A stretch of DNA of 64,000 bases from Metopolophium dirhodum (Eukaryota; Arthropoda; Insecta; Hemiptera; Aphididae): contig NC_083562.1 of the NCBI RefSeq assembly GCF_019925205.1, positions 40,743,142 to 40,807,141 on the forward strand. The letters are read 5' to 3'. The position numbers and the translations under genes were made by a program. Below the pieces are notes generated by a model. It ran no database searches. It saw only the letters and a list, made by a program, of their open reading frames with translations, and was not told the DNA's origin. Numbering within the stretch: position 1 is the stretch's first letter; each line of letters starts with the position of its first letter. This document shows, piece by piece, positions 57,701 to 64,000 of this stretch.

Positions 57701-58856
57701 AATACGCGAGACGTGAATATTATTTATTTAATTAAGACTGCAGGGTACGATAATTAACTACCATACCTAGTAAAACTCATCAATTGTATGTGACAGCAAA
57801 TAAATACTCCTCAGGACAGTTGCATAGGCTTCACATGTTCAAATACGTGTGATAGCCCAAATACCTATGCTTGGATCAGGAAAACTTTCTTCAGCTCAAG
57901 TGTCCCAAGAATCAAATAATAATAATAATAATACATTAACAAAAATCGTAATAATATTCATATTAACATGACAAAATATATAATACAGCGCAGCAACCAA
58001 ATAAAATATTAAAAATTACGAAATGTCCAATATAAACACTACCTATCACCTTTGGCCTTACGCCGATCGTCCCATATACCTTCTAAAACCATCTCTCTAA
58101 AGATGTGCTCTAAAAACTGATAAAATCTTATCAAAGTGCCGACGTTTTTGACGTACACACACAGCCAATACGTATACTTGTATTATTGATAAGGATTAAA
58201 CAACACTGGTGTTTTACCTACTTAATACCAAAGGTTAGGTTAGGCAATATAAGTTATATCCCCATAAATATTTGGTAACAATAGATAGACGTGATTCAGG
58301 TGGGTGAGACCTATATAATTTATGCTCGAATGATAATCACTTCCTCTAGCCTTCCTACAAAGCCATACATTTATATAGTGAGCTAACGTCCGCTAATATC
58401 AATATGCTCTATTCATAATAATATACCTACCAACCACAGCAGTGTTTTATAATATGCATTATAGGTATATTATAATATTATATAATATTATTATGAACAC
58501 ACGTGTTTAAAAAACCTACAGTATCCTCTCCCACAGTTAAAAACCACCAAATTGTCTAAGTTGTCACAGGTTAATTAATAATAAAAAAAAAAAAAAAAAT
58601 ATTATTATGTGTGATTTATAATGTTATTTTGATATTTTTTATTAAGTATCTATTTTTTATTTGTTTGTTCTCCGCGCACGCAGGTTGGATTAATTCGGCC
58701 ATCAATCCCTTCATATACGCATTTGTCAGCCAGGACTTTAGGATGGCATTTTGGCGGTTGACGTGCAGCTACTGCGCCGGACACAAGCCCAACCAGAACG
58801 CGCCACACAACCGGTTCGTGATCAGATACAGTCATTATTCGAGGAACCAAGTCTAA
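6689..58856 (+). CDS. TyrR: Biogenic-amine GPCR, probable TyrR/TyrRII-type tyramine receptor (seven coding exons)
   Basis: This is a rhodopsin-like (class A) receptor of the plasma membrane that should bind a biogenic amine, most likely tyramine, and couple to heterotrimeric G proteins. The CDS joins 6689-6832, 23622-23766, 23844-24072, 24648-24834, 47363-47430, 47579-47775 and 58684-58856. It is 1143 nt and encodes 380 residues, with every phase matching across GT/AG junctions. Visible marks are sequons at N2, N8 and N16; TM1 about 33-58; D79 (2.50) in LAVAD; C106 paired with C184; the amine-binding D113 (3.32); DRY 130-132; W159 (4.50); P204 (5.50); W294 (6.48); and NPFIY 331-335. Loop 3 (about 218-278) is short for an amine receptor. 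The C tail ends at V380 and has possible palmitoylation cysteines 351 and 354. P6.50 is Leu296. The subtype call rests on remembered similarity of TM3-TM5 and ECL2 (CTYNQN, FSAMGSFF, ISCVIA) to insect TyrR/TyrRII. A D2-like or octopamine receptor is less likely. The GPCR class is near certain; the subtype is moderate. Confidence 0.85.
7310..7328. repeat. (AT)n microsatellite
   Basis: An uninterrupted AT dinucleotide run of about ten units, inside intron 1. Confidence 0.9.
7530..8165 (+). mobile_element. Dispersed repeat family A, 5'-truncated diverged copy
   Basis: The block matches, in order, segments of the fullest copy at 31961-33375. These are the GGTGTCCCTC...AAACAAATAAC start, TTTGTATTAGCATTTTCTAT, the GTTTCCGCTCAAATCC counterpart of the right inverted end, and the tail CATTACAGT...TACAGTAGAGAGG. 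The left end is missing. It is non-coding. Confidence 0.6.
14424..15849 (-). mobile_element. hAT-superfamily DNA transposon, internally deleted, with exact 8-bp target duplication
   Basis: The element is flanked by identical 8-bp direct repeats CCGGTGCC at 14416-14423 and 15850-15857, the target-duplication length of hAT elements. Its ends begin CAGTTGCGTAGACA (left) and CAGGAGCGTATGCA (right, reverse complement), imperfect terminal inverted repeats of the CAGTGGCG type, followed on both sides by G-rich runs. It carries a broken minus-strand transposase. At 1426 bp it is far shorter than a complete hAT. Confidence 0.88.
14641..15351 (-). pseudogene. hAT transposase remnant (zinc-finger MYM-type 1-like)
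   Basis: Read on the minus strand, the start MNNKRKNNTLHSYF near 15351 resembles the N-terminus of aphid-type ZMYM1-like hAT transposases. After a large deletion, the C-terminal dimerisation region follows from about 15120. It shows ESGNVPDEFDELV, then YPNIFNLLSILCTLPVSTAT PERMFSCLKRLKT, then ERLNGLTLMAIYRN and a KKKRKLDLL tail. The catalytic core is absent and in-frame stops interrupt the dimerisation region (after LQM and after RLKT). It cannot encode an active enzyme. Its orientation is opposite to the host gene. Confidence 0.82.
15963..16117. mobile_element. Hairpin MITE with about 22-bp terminal inverted repeats
   Basis: The left end CTACAGCCCACATCGATT and the reverse complement of the right end CTACAGCCCGCATCGATC match at 20 of 22 bases. 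Similarity continues inward through TTTTATT-rich sequence, so most of the 155 bp can fold into a hairpin. There is no coding capacity. No clear target duplication was seen. Confidence 0.75.
17131..17170. repeat. Compound microsatellite (ATA)n-(ATG)n
   Basis: About eight ATA/AAT units run directly into four GATs. Located in intron 1, in a locally GC-richer island. Confidence 0.9.
19693..19847 (+). mobile_element. tRNA-derived SINE
   Basis: The head resembles a tRNA with an RNA polymerase III A box (TGGCCGAGCGG, 19704-19714) and B box (GGTTCAAATC, 19748-19757). It lacks a coherent anticodon arm, and is followed by an unrelated body (GGGTGGCTCCTCTCTCTGGG) and an A-rich tail. AATATATAAT occurs on both sides (19680-19689 and 19848-19857) and may be the target duplication, although it is low-complexity. 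This is not a functional tRNA gene. Confidence 0.8.
20916..22420 (+). mobile_element. Dispersed repeat family A, rearranged copy interrupted by a LINE remnant
   Basis: The left end GATTCTGAACGGAAC at 20916 and the tail at 22281-22420 (GATTCCGTACAGAACT...TACAGCAGAGTGACATC) match the family in + orientation. At 21070-21230 a second tail lies in reverse orientation (CTCTGCTGTAAACTTG...ACTCAGAGCAAAGCC). The intervening stretch holds a decayed reverse-transcriptase fragment. The result is a composite of at least two insertions. Confidence 0.6.
21390..22080 (+). pseudogene. Decayed non-LTR retrotransposon reverse-transcriptase C-terminus
   Basis: Several frames together show Jockey-like reverse-transcriptase C-terminal features. 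These are TFNSDKCSILS, then IKDLEIHYTSTLNFEQHINA, then SILEYGGVIWHPYLSRTRLKRVQYKFL and a SFVHKIQHPLHDCS stretch. Frames are broken by stops and shifts, and no YxDD catalytic region or 3' tail remains. It is an old fragment unrelated in position to the younger LINE in intron 4. Confidence 0.7.
23622..23766 (+). CDS. TyrR: Coding exon 2: end of TM1, loop 1 and TM2
   Basis: The acceptor TTGTTTACAG ends at 23621 and the donor GTAAGC starts at 23767. The correct frame begins VGNTLIIF, carrying the GN motif of TM1 (N51 is 1.50), then RRLRTVTNYF of loop 1 and SLAVADWLVG of TM2 with D79. The exon has 48 codons plus one base, so the glycine of HVTG-EW is split across the next, very short intron. A longer open frame exists here in another phase, but it has no receptor similarity and does not join the neighbouring exons. 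Confidence 0.88.
23767..23843 (+). other. Intron 2 (77 bp)
   Basis: GTAAGC to CGTCAG, splitting a glycine codon. Its minimal size contrasts with the flanking 16.8-kb intron. Confidence 0.85.
23844..24072 (+). CDS. TyrR: Coding exon 3: TM3, DRY motif, loop 2 and TM4
   Basis: The frame reads EWTFGRLICDIW into TM3. It holds the disulfide C106, the amine counter-ion D113, the CTASI segment typical of amine receptors, and DRY at 130-132. Loop 2 is basic (KKRRSKR) and TM4 carries W159. The exon ends two bases into the Trp173 codon before a weak donor, GTTTGT at 24073. The next exon supplies the third base, so the frame is kept. Intron 2, upstream, is only 77 bp. Confidence 0.9.
24073..24647 (+). 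other. Intron 3 (575 bp)
   Basis: GTTTGT to TATGTAG, splitting a tryptophan codon. AT-rich; nothing recognised inside. Confidence 0.82.
24648..24834 (+). CDS. TyrR: Coding exon 4: extracellular loop 2, TM5 and start of loop 3
   Basis: After a TTATGTAG acceptor the frame reads YDENRHNNNS then C184, the expected ECL2 disulfide partner, with a possible sequon at N181. TM5 contains S196 and S200, positions where amine receptors contact the ligand's ring hydroxyl, and P204 (5.50). The cytoplasmic end KISCVIAERH leads into loop 3. The donor is GTAAAA at 24835, in phase 0. A 22.5-kb intron follows. Confidence 0.88.
25369..25530. mobile_element. Possible hAT-type MITE remnant with G-run
   Basis: A CAGGGACGGTTCCAG left end is followed by a long G run. 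A C-run with GACCTG lies about 150 bp on, resembling the G-rich inverted ends of the hAT elements seen elsewhere in this window. The ends match only partly. Confidence 0.35.
26569..28040 (+). repeat. Tandem segmental duplication, two units (26569-27420 and 27421-28040)
   Basis: Shared landmarks occur in the same order. These are TCGCGTACACCATTATT (26590 and 27440, offset 850), AATAATCGCAACAC, CAGCGAGCGAGAA, GTGTGGAATATGGAATTCGA, and GTTTGTTC near the end (27371 and 27995). Unit 2 is shortened by deletions and both have diverged. There are no inverted ends or coding sequence, so duplication of local DNA is more likely than two transposon insertions. Confidence 0.85.
28836..28910 (+). mobile_element. 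hAT-like left end fragment
   Basis: CAGTGGTTCCAAACTATGAGG followed by a G-rich run resembles hAT-family termini that begin CAGTGGTTC. No matching right end was found, so only a fragment is claimed. Confidence 0.35.
30581..30827. mobile_element. TIR MITE (family B), about 247 bp
   Basis: The left end ATATACAACAACTAGATAGC and the right end, whose reverse complement reads ATATGCAACAACTATAGATAGC, are imperfect inverted repeats. Internal subterminal blocks GCCATTTACAAAGCAGG and GCTTTATAAATGGCAG are also inverted. The same ends recur around 52031-53787, proving a repeated family. Confidence 0.8.
31296..31747. mobile_element. TIR MITE with repeated GGTGAATAGAAACA motif, about 450 bp
   Basis: The left end GCGGGTGAATAGAAACAG and the right end (reverse complement CGGGGTGAATAGAAACAAA) are inverted repeats. 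Two further variants occur inside, GGGTAAATAGAAACAT near 31494 and GGTGAATATAGAAACAT near 31534. No open frame of note. The superfamily is not known. Confidence 0.72.
31961..33375 (+). mobile_element. Dispersed repeat family A, fullest copy, with internal tandem duplication
   Basis: A 13-bp inverted pair GATTCTGAGCGAA (31961-31973) and TTCGCTCAGAATC (33247-33259) brackets about 1.3 kb. A conserved tail continues to about 33375 (CATTACAGTGACCC...CTACTGTACAGCAGAGCGAC). Internally, about 546 bp is repeated in tandem. The landmarks TGAATGTTTATATTAGCATT (32254 and 32800) and AAGCATTTAAAGTTCAAATT (32491 and 33037) have the same offset. Open frames in it are chance. Its relatives are at 7530, 20916 and 43090. 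Confidence 0.8.
34408..34430. repeat. (ATT)n microsatellite
   Basis: An uninterrupted run of about eight ATT units in intron 4. Confidence 0.9.
39400..39440 (-). mobile_element. Possible Helitron-type 3' hairpin, reverse orientation
   Basis: On the minus strand, CCCGGTAAAGCCGGG forms a perfect 5-bp GC hairpin followed within a few bases by CTGG. This resembles Helitron termini (hairpin then CTRR). The base after CTGG is A rather than T and no matching 5' end was located. Confidence 0.3.
41569..41722. mobile_element. hAT-like MITE with GGGCGGACT ends
   Basis: The left end GGGGCGGACTGACTAGG and the right end (reverse complement ATGGACGGACTAGG) are imperfect inverted repeats about 150 bp apart. 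Both are followed inward by G/C-rich runs. Non-coding. Confidence 0.55.
42750..43090 (-). mobile_element. Dispersed repeat family A, 3'-truncated copy in reverse orientation
   Basis: Read on the minus strand it begins ATTCCGAGTGGAGTGGTGAG, the counterpart of the family's left end. It continues through GCAATGATGTGTATTTTT, ATCAAAAGTAAAAATTT and TTTTCTACAAAATAGATTTT, in the order seen at 31961-32280, then ends before the tandem-repeat region. Confidence 0.6.
43748..46246 (+). mobile_element. 5'-truncated Jockey-like LINE with poly(A) and 11-bp target duplication
   Basis: AATCGCTATTT occurs exactly at 43737-43747 and again at 46245-46255, directly before the element and after its 21-base A run (46226-46246). 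This is the hallmark of target-primed retrotransposition. The insert starts inside the endonuclease domain, so ORF1 and the 5' part are missing. Downstream of the stop is a GGAGGT...ACCTCC stem (45979-46004) and an AAATAAATAAA end. It lies in the sense orientation inside intron 4 of the receptor gene. Confidence 0.93.
43750..45957 (+). CDS. LINE ORF2 fragment: endonuclease C-terminus plus complete reverse transcriptase
   Basis: The frame is open for 735 codons from the truncation point to TGA at 45955. It has no start of its own and is read as a 5'-truncated ORF2. The first part keeps the end of an apurinic-type endonuclease, RRPDILDIFI then SSDHSPI (SDH at 43921-43929). The reverse-transcriptase domain follows with QFGFRPNHST near 44917, FLDVAQAFD with catalytic Asp at 45022-45024, AGVPQGSDIAPFLYNIF, and the YADD catalytic box at 45277-45288. 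Jockey-type thumb and C-terminal motifs follow (VKYLGLILDSKLTW; YGIQLWGAAKPSN). No frameshift or stop breaks it, which suggests a recent insertion. It cannot move by itself because the first part of the endonuclease and the promoter are missing. Confidence 0.9.
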   Translation, partial: GRVLYNSTNNSNIKILPPSNPTYWPTHQNRRPDILDIFIARIPSNCTTNISNTNDLSSDHSPIILDLEIPCSNSSTNPQNLGKIDWPTFQQLIESRTLLNHSLKSSEDIDSTIQKLTSDIQECIHLATTQITIYPNNLLPNHIKHLLREKRKARSRWQRHKYPIDKHTYNQLNNKLRKALQHHNSFTYQQFIQNLTTHNSCLWKTTKKILKTISTSSPLRKEDNSWVVSDTEKANLFGQHLSQTFTPHDITLNPTQSQIVTHSLESALPVSLPAKHTSPGEIEFIIKKLHNRKAPGFDRITNRIAKNLPKKVILLLSYIYNAMLRLSYFPLTWKFSEIIMIPKPHKPPEKVTSYRPISLLPTLSKVFEKILLKRLIPLAISAKIIPDTQFGFRPNHSTIHQLHRVVDTISVSLEKKHYCAAVFLDVAQAFDRVWFDGLLFKLKKFLPAPYFLLVKSYLSDRTFVVRQNSSHSNYFNILAGVPQGSDIAPFLYNIFTHDIPKTSFTELGSYADDTAIVASNENPNTVSNMLQRHLNIIYLWTKRWKIKINETKSSFITFTLKKGSCPVVTLNSIPIPSYSEVKYLGLILDSKLTWNPHLKAKRKALNTRLHLLRPLLKSKMNINTKLLIYKSLLRPLWTYGIQLWGAAKPSNTRTIQAFQSICLRLVASAPWYLTNNNLHKDLKIQNLNQISKLYYTRLHNKFQQHTNPLISKLSTNSLPGNPRRRLKRQWCRDLL
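47363..47430 (+). CDS. TyrR: Coding exon 5: short intracellular-loop-3 exon
   Basis: This is a 68-bp exon with acceptor TTTTTCAG and donor GTAAAT. It reads ISRYSHESMERPSVEMDEIVRV and ends in AG, which completes a serine codon with the C of the next exon. It is assigned because it is flanked by good splice sites, is GC-richer than its surroundings, and its phases (0 in, 2 out) exactly link exon 4 to exon 6. It encodes charged cytoplasmic loop sequence with serines that could be phosphorylated. Another loop exon could still be missing upstream in the large intron. Confidence 0.72.
47431..47578 (+). other. Intron 5 (148 bp)
   Basis: GTAAAT to CAACTGTAG, splitting a serine codon in loop 3. Confidence 0.75.
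47579..47775 (+). CDS. TyrR: Coding exon 6: end of loop 3, TM6 and extracellular loop 3
   Basis: Acceptor CAACTGTAG and donor GTGAGA. The basic stretch SLKRENKTAQTLS is the usual G-protein-contacting end of loop 3. TM6 reads IVVGGFIACWLLFF. W294 is the 6.48 toggle residue, but the next conserved position, normally proline in CWLPFF, is Leu296 (CTA at 47691-47693). ECL3 is followed by MMKWLTWL at the start of TM7. The last base begins Gly324, completed in the final exon. Confidence 0.88.
48084..48265. mobile_element. hAT-type MITE, about 182 bp
   Basis: The element starts CAGTAGCAAGTACAGG and ends GCGCCCGCACTG, with C-rich sequence before the right end. Flanks GTTGAATC (48076-48083) and GATGAATC (48266-48273) match at seven of eight bases, which fits an old hAT 8-bp target duplication. 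Confidence 0.6.
50442..50469. repeat. (ATT)n microsatellite
   Basis: About nine ATT units in intron 6. Confidence 0.9.
51706..51736. repeat. (AAT)n microsatellite
   Basis: About ten AAT units in intron 6. Confidence 0.9.
52126..53668 (+). mobile_element. Helitron-like non-autonomous element inserted in the family B MITE
   Basis: Comparing the split and intact MITE places the boundaries between A (52125) and T (53669), the insertion site preferred by Helitrons. The element starts TCTAAC and ends GGGATCAGGTAG. A GC-rich CGGGCAACGAAGTGCACGGG stretch lies just before the end, where Helitrons carry a hairpin; CTAG has become GTAG. There is no Rep/helicase coding sequence. It is itself interrupted at 52495-53447. 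Confidence 0.6.
52495..53447. mobile_element. TIR element with subterminal ACACGATTGCGTACG repeats and 9-bp target duplication
   Basis: TAAATTATA is duplicated exactly at 52486-52494 and 53448-53456. Ends reading GGTAGAACACGATTGCGTAC and, from the right, GGTAAAACACGATTGCGTAC form terminal inverted repeats (20 of 21 matching). The 15-base motif ACACGATTGCGTACG occurs at 52502-52516 and, with one mismatch, at 52533-52547. It occurs inverted at 53350-53364, 53385-53399 and 53427-53441. A 9-bp target duplication fits Mutator-like elements; the 953 bp hold no transposase. Confidence 0.85.
58684..58856 (+). CDS. TyrR: Coding exon 7: TM7, helix 8, C-terminus and stop
   Basis: The acceptor CGCACGCAG ends at 58683. 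The frame completes Gly324 and continues WINSAINPFIY, the NPxxY motif of TM7, then the amphipathic helix 8 (SQDFRMAFWRL). A short tail with C351 and C354 follows, ending NQV before TAA at 58854-58856. The tail is compact, as in other insect amine receptors. A polypyrimidine-rich tract of T runs precedes the acceptor. Confidence 0.9.
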
Positions 58857-59250
58857 AGAAATACGTCGATCAACAGTCGCCGATATTTCGATGACTTAAA
58901 CGTCTTAAAGGATAATATAATATCATATTATATACTTTATTCGGTGTAATCTCGTTAAAACCGTAATACCTACGCGTAAAACGAATTTTTTCTCGTTGAG
59001 ACGTTGAAACGAAATGTGTTTTTAATGTTTTTAATGTGCTGAAATATTATTATGTTGTATAATATTTACTATAGTATAGTAAAACGAAATTTCCTGTTTA
59101 AATATCATCATACAGTAAACCACAGTAAAGTTGCATGCGTCTTGTCTTACTTACCCATTGCATTACTTTTTACTATTGTGGTTCTTTATAGTTAATTTTT
59201 AAATTATTTATTTCAGATGTCTCACAATAATATTTGTCGTTGAACGATGT

Positions 59251-59256
59251 AATAAA
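59251..59256 (+). terminator. Candidate polyadenylation signal AATAAA of the receptor gene
   Basis: This is the first AATAAA after the stop codon, about 395 bp downstream, within sequence that has no other feature. In such AT-rich DNA the motif is common by chance. Further copies lie near 59482 and 63700, so the actual cleavage site is uncertain. Confidence 0.3.
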
Positions 59257-59787
59257 CCGTATTCATATAATATTTAAAATTTTACTGCAACCATTTAAAA
59301 AAAAATGTTAATAGATTTTTAAAAAATATTTTTTACTGAGTAATAATTAACTACACACTATTTTGTACCATCAAACATTATTCATAATTGTTTATCTTTG
59401 ATTTATTCATAACTAATTAGTATTTATATTAGAGGAGTCTTATCATCATTTATTTACAAAAATATGTATAACTGTATAAATCAAATAAATTTTTAAACAG
59501 GATTTTTTTTCCTGCCCACAAAGTTCCGTCTTAACGAGGTTTTACTGTATATATAATATATTAACAATATACAGTATATTTAAGTAGACACCTAGTAAGA
59601 TTTATGTATATATGTTTTATGTGTGTATTTGTACGATATAGTGGACGCAGGGTTTGATCGCCGACATAACTATTATAATATAATACTATAATATAGTACA
59701 CTTGGTACCACTCTGGCCACGAGACATTTTTTAATGGATTTCCGTGCCACATTCGCTTCAGCCGAGTCGATTCGTTGACCGTCATAT

Positions 59788-60012
<225 letters not shown>

Positions 60013-60336
60013 TTATTGTTTCGTATGTCTTATTTTATTGTGGTATAAAAAGTCGACGTACGCAATATTGTATTTATACTCCGGACCAGAAGAGTCGGAA
60101 AACTACATCAGAGCAGCAGAGTGAATTTCATATACACACGCAGTTGAATAATTTACGGAAAATAAAAACTAAACCAAAACTTACGCTATGATATGCAGTA
60201 TAATACCTATAACGTATTTCAATGTTTGAGCACTAAAACCATTTTTTTAAATTAACTATTCTGCGCTTGTCACTAATTTAATCACAAAACGCGTAAAAAT
60301 TATTTAAAAAAATACACTAAACCGATGTAAATATTT

Positions 60337-60495
60337 TTACTCAGTCTCAATTAATTTTGGTAAATTTTTGTCTTCCTGTAAGTTATAAATTGGATTACGT
60401 TTTAACTCGTCGAACTTCATTGCCCATGCCGATGTCAGCAGCTGAGTAATGGAAGAAAACACGTAGTATTTTACGGTTCTCTTTTCGGCTAAGTG
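60337..60495 (-). CDS. Possible terminal coding exon of an unidentified minus-strand gene
   Basis: On the minus strand, an ATATTTAG acceptor (60497-60496) is followed by 52 codons and TAA at 60339-60337. The peptide starts HLAEKRTVKYYVFSS and ends LQEDKNLPKLIETE, with a plausible mix of residues and GC visibly higher than its surroundings. I do not recognise the family. No partner exon was found in 60500-64000, so upstream exons would lie outside the window. Chance is a real alternative. Confidence 0.28.
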   Translation of the reverse strand, partial: HLAEKRTVKYYVFSSITQLLTSAWAMKFDELKRNPIYNLQEDKNLPKLIETE

Positions 60496-63400
60496 CTAAA
60501 TATTATAATATATTGCTTTTGTTTTAATCGATTTCTATTAGGTATTATGGTATTGCATTGTAATTTTTGCTTACAAATTGTTATTATTATGAAGAAATTA
60601 AATGTCACTGATCGTGGTGTAGGTATACCTATTAAACGTTTATAAACGCGTTGGTCTTGCGTGTAAACAAATATAATAATATTTTTGATTTTCTGACAAA
60701 ACATTTTATGAATTCGTCTTATAAACGCTTATGTCTAAATAACGACCATTCAAAATGAAACAAACAAAATTGATTATATTGACAATGAATAATGAATAGG
60801 AATTCAGAATTTCAGATATTAACTCACAATAAACACTTAACAACACAACTTCGCAAAAAGCAATACAACTTTCGTTATTATTATATTTCGTTATATAATG
60901 TATATATATAGGCACGTATTGTGATAAAAAGTATAAAATAAAATTCGCTTTCAAACACATTTATTTGCCCTTTGCACGTTTATTCGTTTTCCGTCTTATA
61001 TTATGCTAACCAAATACTTTTAGTGAACGATATAAGCATACTTATATAATATGAGTTATACAAATTTAAATGTTAAGATGACCCAAAGACGTTTACGTAT
61101 AGGTATATAGGCATTAGGCGCACACATTAATAATATACGAAAAGGTTTGAAATTAATTACCCTCGCTAAACATATATTGTACGTCAAGTCAAAGTAATAA
61201 ATACACTTTAAACATAAATAAATTATTACTTATACATTTTTCAATTCTAGACTTGACACTTTTACACAGAAATAATTTGATTGAAATCCGTTGTACATTA
61301 AAAATACTTGTTGGCTTATTTATTTTTCACGGGCGATAAAATGTATAAATATTCATTGCAACGAAATTACATAAAATTAGTTACTTAATATAATTTAAAA
61401 TGAATTGAAATAAAAAAAAGAAAAAAACGAAATGGGTAGTTTAAAACTTAATGTAATTTCGTGATCACAAAGTACCTACCTATTATCTGTAAATAAAATA
61501 ACGTATTGAAAAAATGTTATTTTAAAGGAATTATACACGTTAGAAGATATTTTATTATTGTGTTTTCATGAAATTTTGACTTACAAATTACAATTGTAAG
61601 AATATTGTGGTAAGGAACATATTTTATTTTTTTGTTTAATTCCAAATCTTCTATGGATAAATTACGATAATACACAGGTATAATTATTATGTTAGGACAT
61701 ACTGATTTCATCGTACTTTTAAATTTCATGAAATAATTATTATTATTATAGTATGTTTTAAGCAATGAAATTTCTAACAAACAAGCAATGTGTTAGTGTA
61801 TTTTTTATTATTTATTTGAAACATTACTACATAGTACAGAAAACAAATTATATATGTCAAATTGTAGAATAATATAAAAACTATAAGCATTTAAAAATTT
61901 GTCAATTCCTAAAACATAAATTAAAATATTCTTCAAGTTTGTCAACCAATGGAGGCATAATTTATTATAAATCACTTTTTGTCGACAACTACACAACAGG
62001 AACACAATTATAGGTACCTAGTTTTCTCATTTGGTTATTATTTTATTTTAAATAAATCACAATAATATTATATTACTTGAATTCTTGTTTGTGCTTATCA
62101 TCAATATTATGATAAAAATTACTAAAATGTACTTTACCTACCACCTCCCCCTCCACCCCTTCGACTTGCGAATTGTTCATAGGTAGTTATAATCAAACCT
62201 TTTTTATAAAATTAAAATCGTACCTATTTTTTTCATGATGTTAAATATAAGTTACTCCCTACAATATTATAATATTATAAAATACGAATAATAATATGAA
62301 AAACTAAATCAATGTAAAAATGTAGAAGTAAAAATAACTTAAATTATAATAATATTATATTAATTTCGCACCTAAACGTATTGTAAAAATAAAATATTAT
62401 TATGTGTCCTATACAGCTAGTTTCGACTGATGTGATTACGTGAATAATGAGCGATGCTTTCAGCCAACCTGTAGTGTGCAATCACAATAGTCTATAATTC
62501 TATATGCTTTACATTAACAAACATTATATTTATCTAGTCACTAAGTAATGCATTGCAAATATTGATCTCGATAAGCTTATTATGTTCAAATAATACTGTG
62601 AATCGTAATACATAATACTCAGGTGCCTATACGATCGAACCTGCAGGCGGATCCCAATCCACAGATTAGTACCTATCTATAATGAAACTGCTATTACCAT
62701 TACTCAGTGTTCAGAAAAAAAAACCATCGTTGATTGAGCCGATGATGGCAGTTATACAAAGATTGCGTCATAAATAATTTAAAATTGATACATTTCATCA
62801 AATATGAATTTGTTAAATGTTTAATAAAATTTACAATTTGGTTATAAAAATACCATTGTTAGTGTAAACTGTACAGTGTGTTGAGTGAACTCGATTATTG
62901 AAAATGTCAACATTGTCCATGATGGTAGATATTGTTAAGATTTTTTATTAATCATAAAATATATTGTTTTAAATCATTGTTGTACTGACGTTATATTATA
63001 TAATATATACATTGTCAAATGCAATAAGAGTATATTTATTGAAATTCATTAATTGTAAATTGTATATAAAATAATCTTTGTAACTTAGTAACATCTGTTA
63101 ATCATAAGATTTTTCACCATCGTCGTATGTGCAAAAAATACTATACAATGAAGGCACATTTTATTATATGTATCATTTTATGTTTCAATAATATTATTAC
63201 GTTATTTTTATGGATGTTCTAAAAAAAAAAAATTGTAAAATATTATGCTGTTATTGGTTTACGGCCCAATACAATGTTGTCGTTCTGATATTACGAACGA
63301 TTTCATGGAAAAAAAAATCAAAAAAAAATCTACTTGTATAAATATAAATGTCTATTGCGATCTCGTATTAATTAATTTAATTATGTTATTACGAATGTAT

Positions 63401-64000
63401 AAGACCGTGTATCGTACACAAACTTGTCTTGTTGTTGCTGTGTATTTTTTTTTAAAGCGAATATTATTATACGTTTATAAATTACATGTCCGTGTTTCGT
63501 TCAAATTATCGAAGTTGTTTTAATTGATGTGGTAATATGAATTGTAAATAATTTAATTAATATTTACGTATAAAAAATATAAGTGTTCCATAGAATATTC
63601 AACATTTTTAATAATTATAATATTATAAAACATATTATTATTAATGGTTGATAAAAACGTATCGCTGCATATACGTTATTTTGTTTTGTGATTTTAAATT
63701 GAATAAAAATAAATATTTTATTTGATTGTGATGTGATATATTTTGTTCATATACTACGTGAGGTATGTATAACGTTAAAATAACTAATATTTATATTTAA
63801 CTATCATTGTATACACTTGTAAGACAAGAATCGTCGAGAGCTTAATTAATAATTACTGTGACGTGCTGGTTAAACATTAAATTAAATATTCAAGGAAAAT
63901 CGAAATAAATCGCACACAGTACCTATAGATTAATACGCTTTAAAAATCTTTTTAAATATTATTATATTTAAAGAATGTTTCAAAACTTTTCAAATGGTCG

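Larger units (their letters stand above)
47776..58683 (+). other. Intron 6 (10.9 kb), in the TM7 entrance
   Basis: GTGAGA to CACGCAG, splitting Gly324. It contains a hAT-type MITE, a three-level nested insertion and two ATT microsatellites. The stretches 48280-52020 and 53800-58650 otherwise hold nothing recognised, apart from a GC-richer patch at about 54890-55380. Confidence 0.8.

Noticed and set aside
60044..60050. TATAAAA as a promoter TATA box
   Set aside because: No initiator at the expected distance and no downstream + strand gene; the motif is common by chance in such AT-rich DNA.

Overview
The window looks like nuclear DNA of an aphid or a close sternorrhynchan relative. It is very AT-rich, has abundant TAGGTACCTA-like and ATT-rich texture, has compact exons in huge introns, and carries aphid-type repeats. 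This assignment is inference from texture; no database search was possible. No prokaryotic operons, CRISPR arrays, rRNA genes or functional tRNA genes were seen.

One complete protein-coding gene organises the window. It is a seven-transmembrane biogenic-amine receptor on the + strand, split into seven coding exons between 6689 and 58856. All exon junctions have GT/AG sites and compatible phases, and the joined CDS is 1143 nt (380 codons plus stop). Conserved residues (TM2 Asp, TM3 Asp, DRY, NPxxY) and the style of TM3-TM5 point to the insect TyrR / TyrRII tyramine-receptor group. An AG acceptor just 10 bp before the ATG implies at least one upstream non-coding exon, probably within 1-6679. 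The outstanding oddity is Leu in place of the near-universal TM6 proline (CWLLFF).

The introns (16.8 kb, 77 bp, 575 bp, 22.5 kb, 148 bp, 10.9 kb) hold most of the other structure.
Intron 1 (6833-23621) carries a 1426-bp hAT element with an exact 8-bp target duplication and a decayed minus-strand transposase. It also has a hairpin MITE, a tRNA-derived SINE, a decayed non-LTR retrotransposon and fragments of a dispersed repeat family.
Intron 4 (24835-47362) carries an 850-bp-offset tandem duplication, two TIR MITEs, the fullest copy of the dispersed family with an internal 546-bp tandem repeat, and a reverse-oriented copy of it. It also has a 5'-truncated Jockey-like LINE with an intact reverse-transcriptase frame, poly(A) and an 11-bp target duplication.
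Intron 6 (47776-58683) carries a three-level nest: a MITE split by a Helitron-like element, itself split by an element with subterminal repeats and an exact 9-bp target duplication.

Downstream of the gene (58857-64000) there is a 3' UTR, a roughly 220-bp ATT microsatellite, and one minus-strand exon-like block (60337-60495) that may be the end of a neighbouring gene. The rest is AT-rich sequence in which nothing was recognised.
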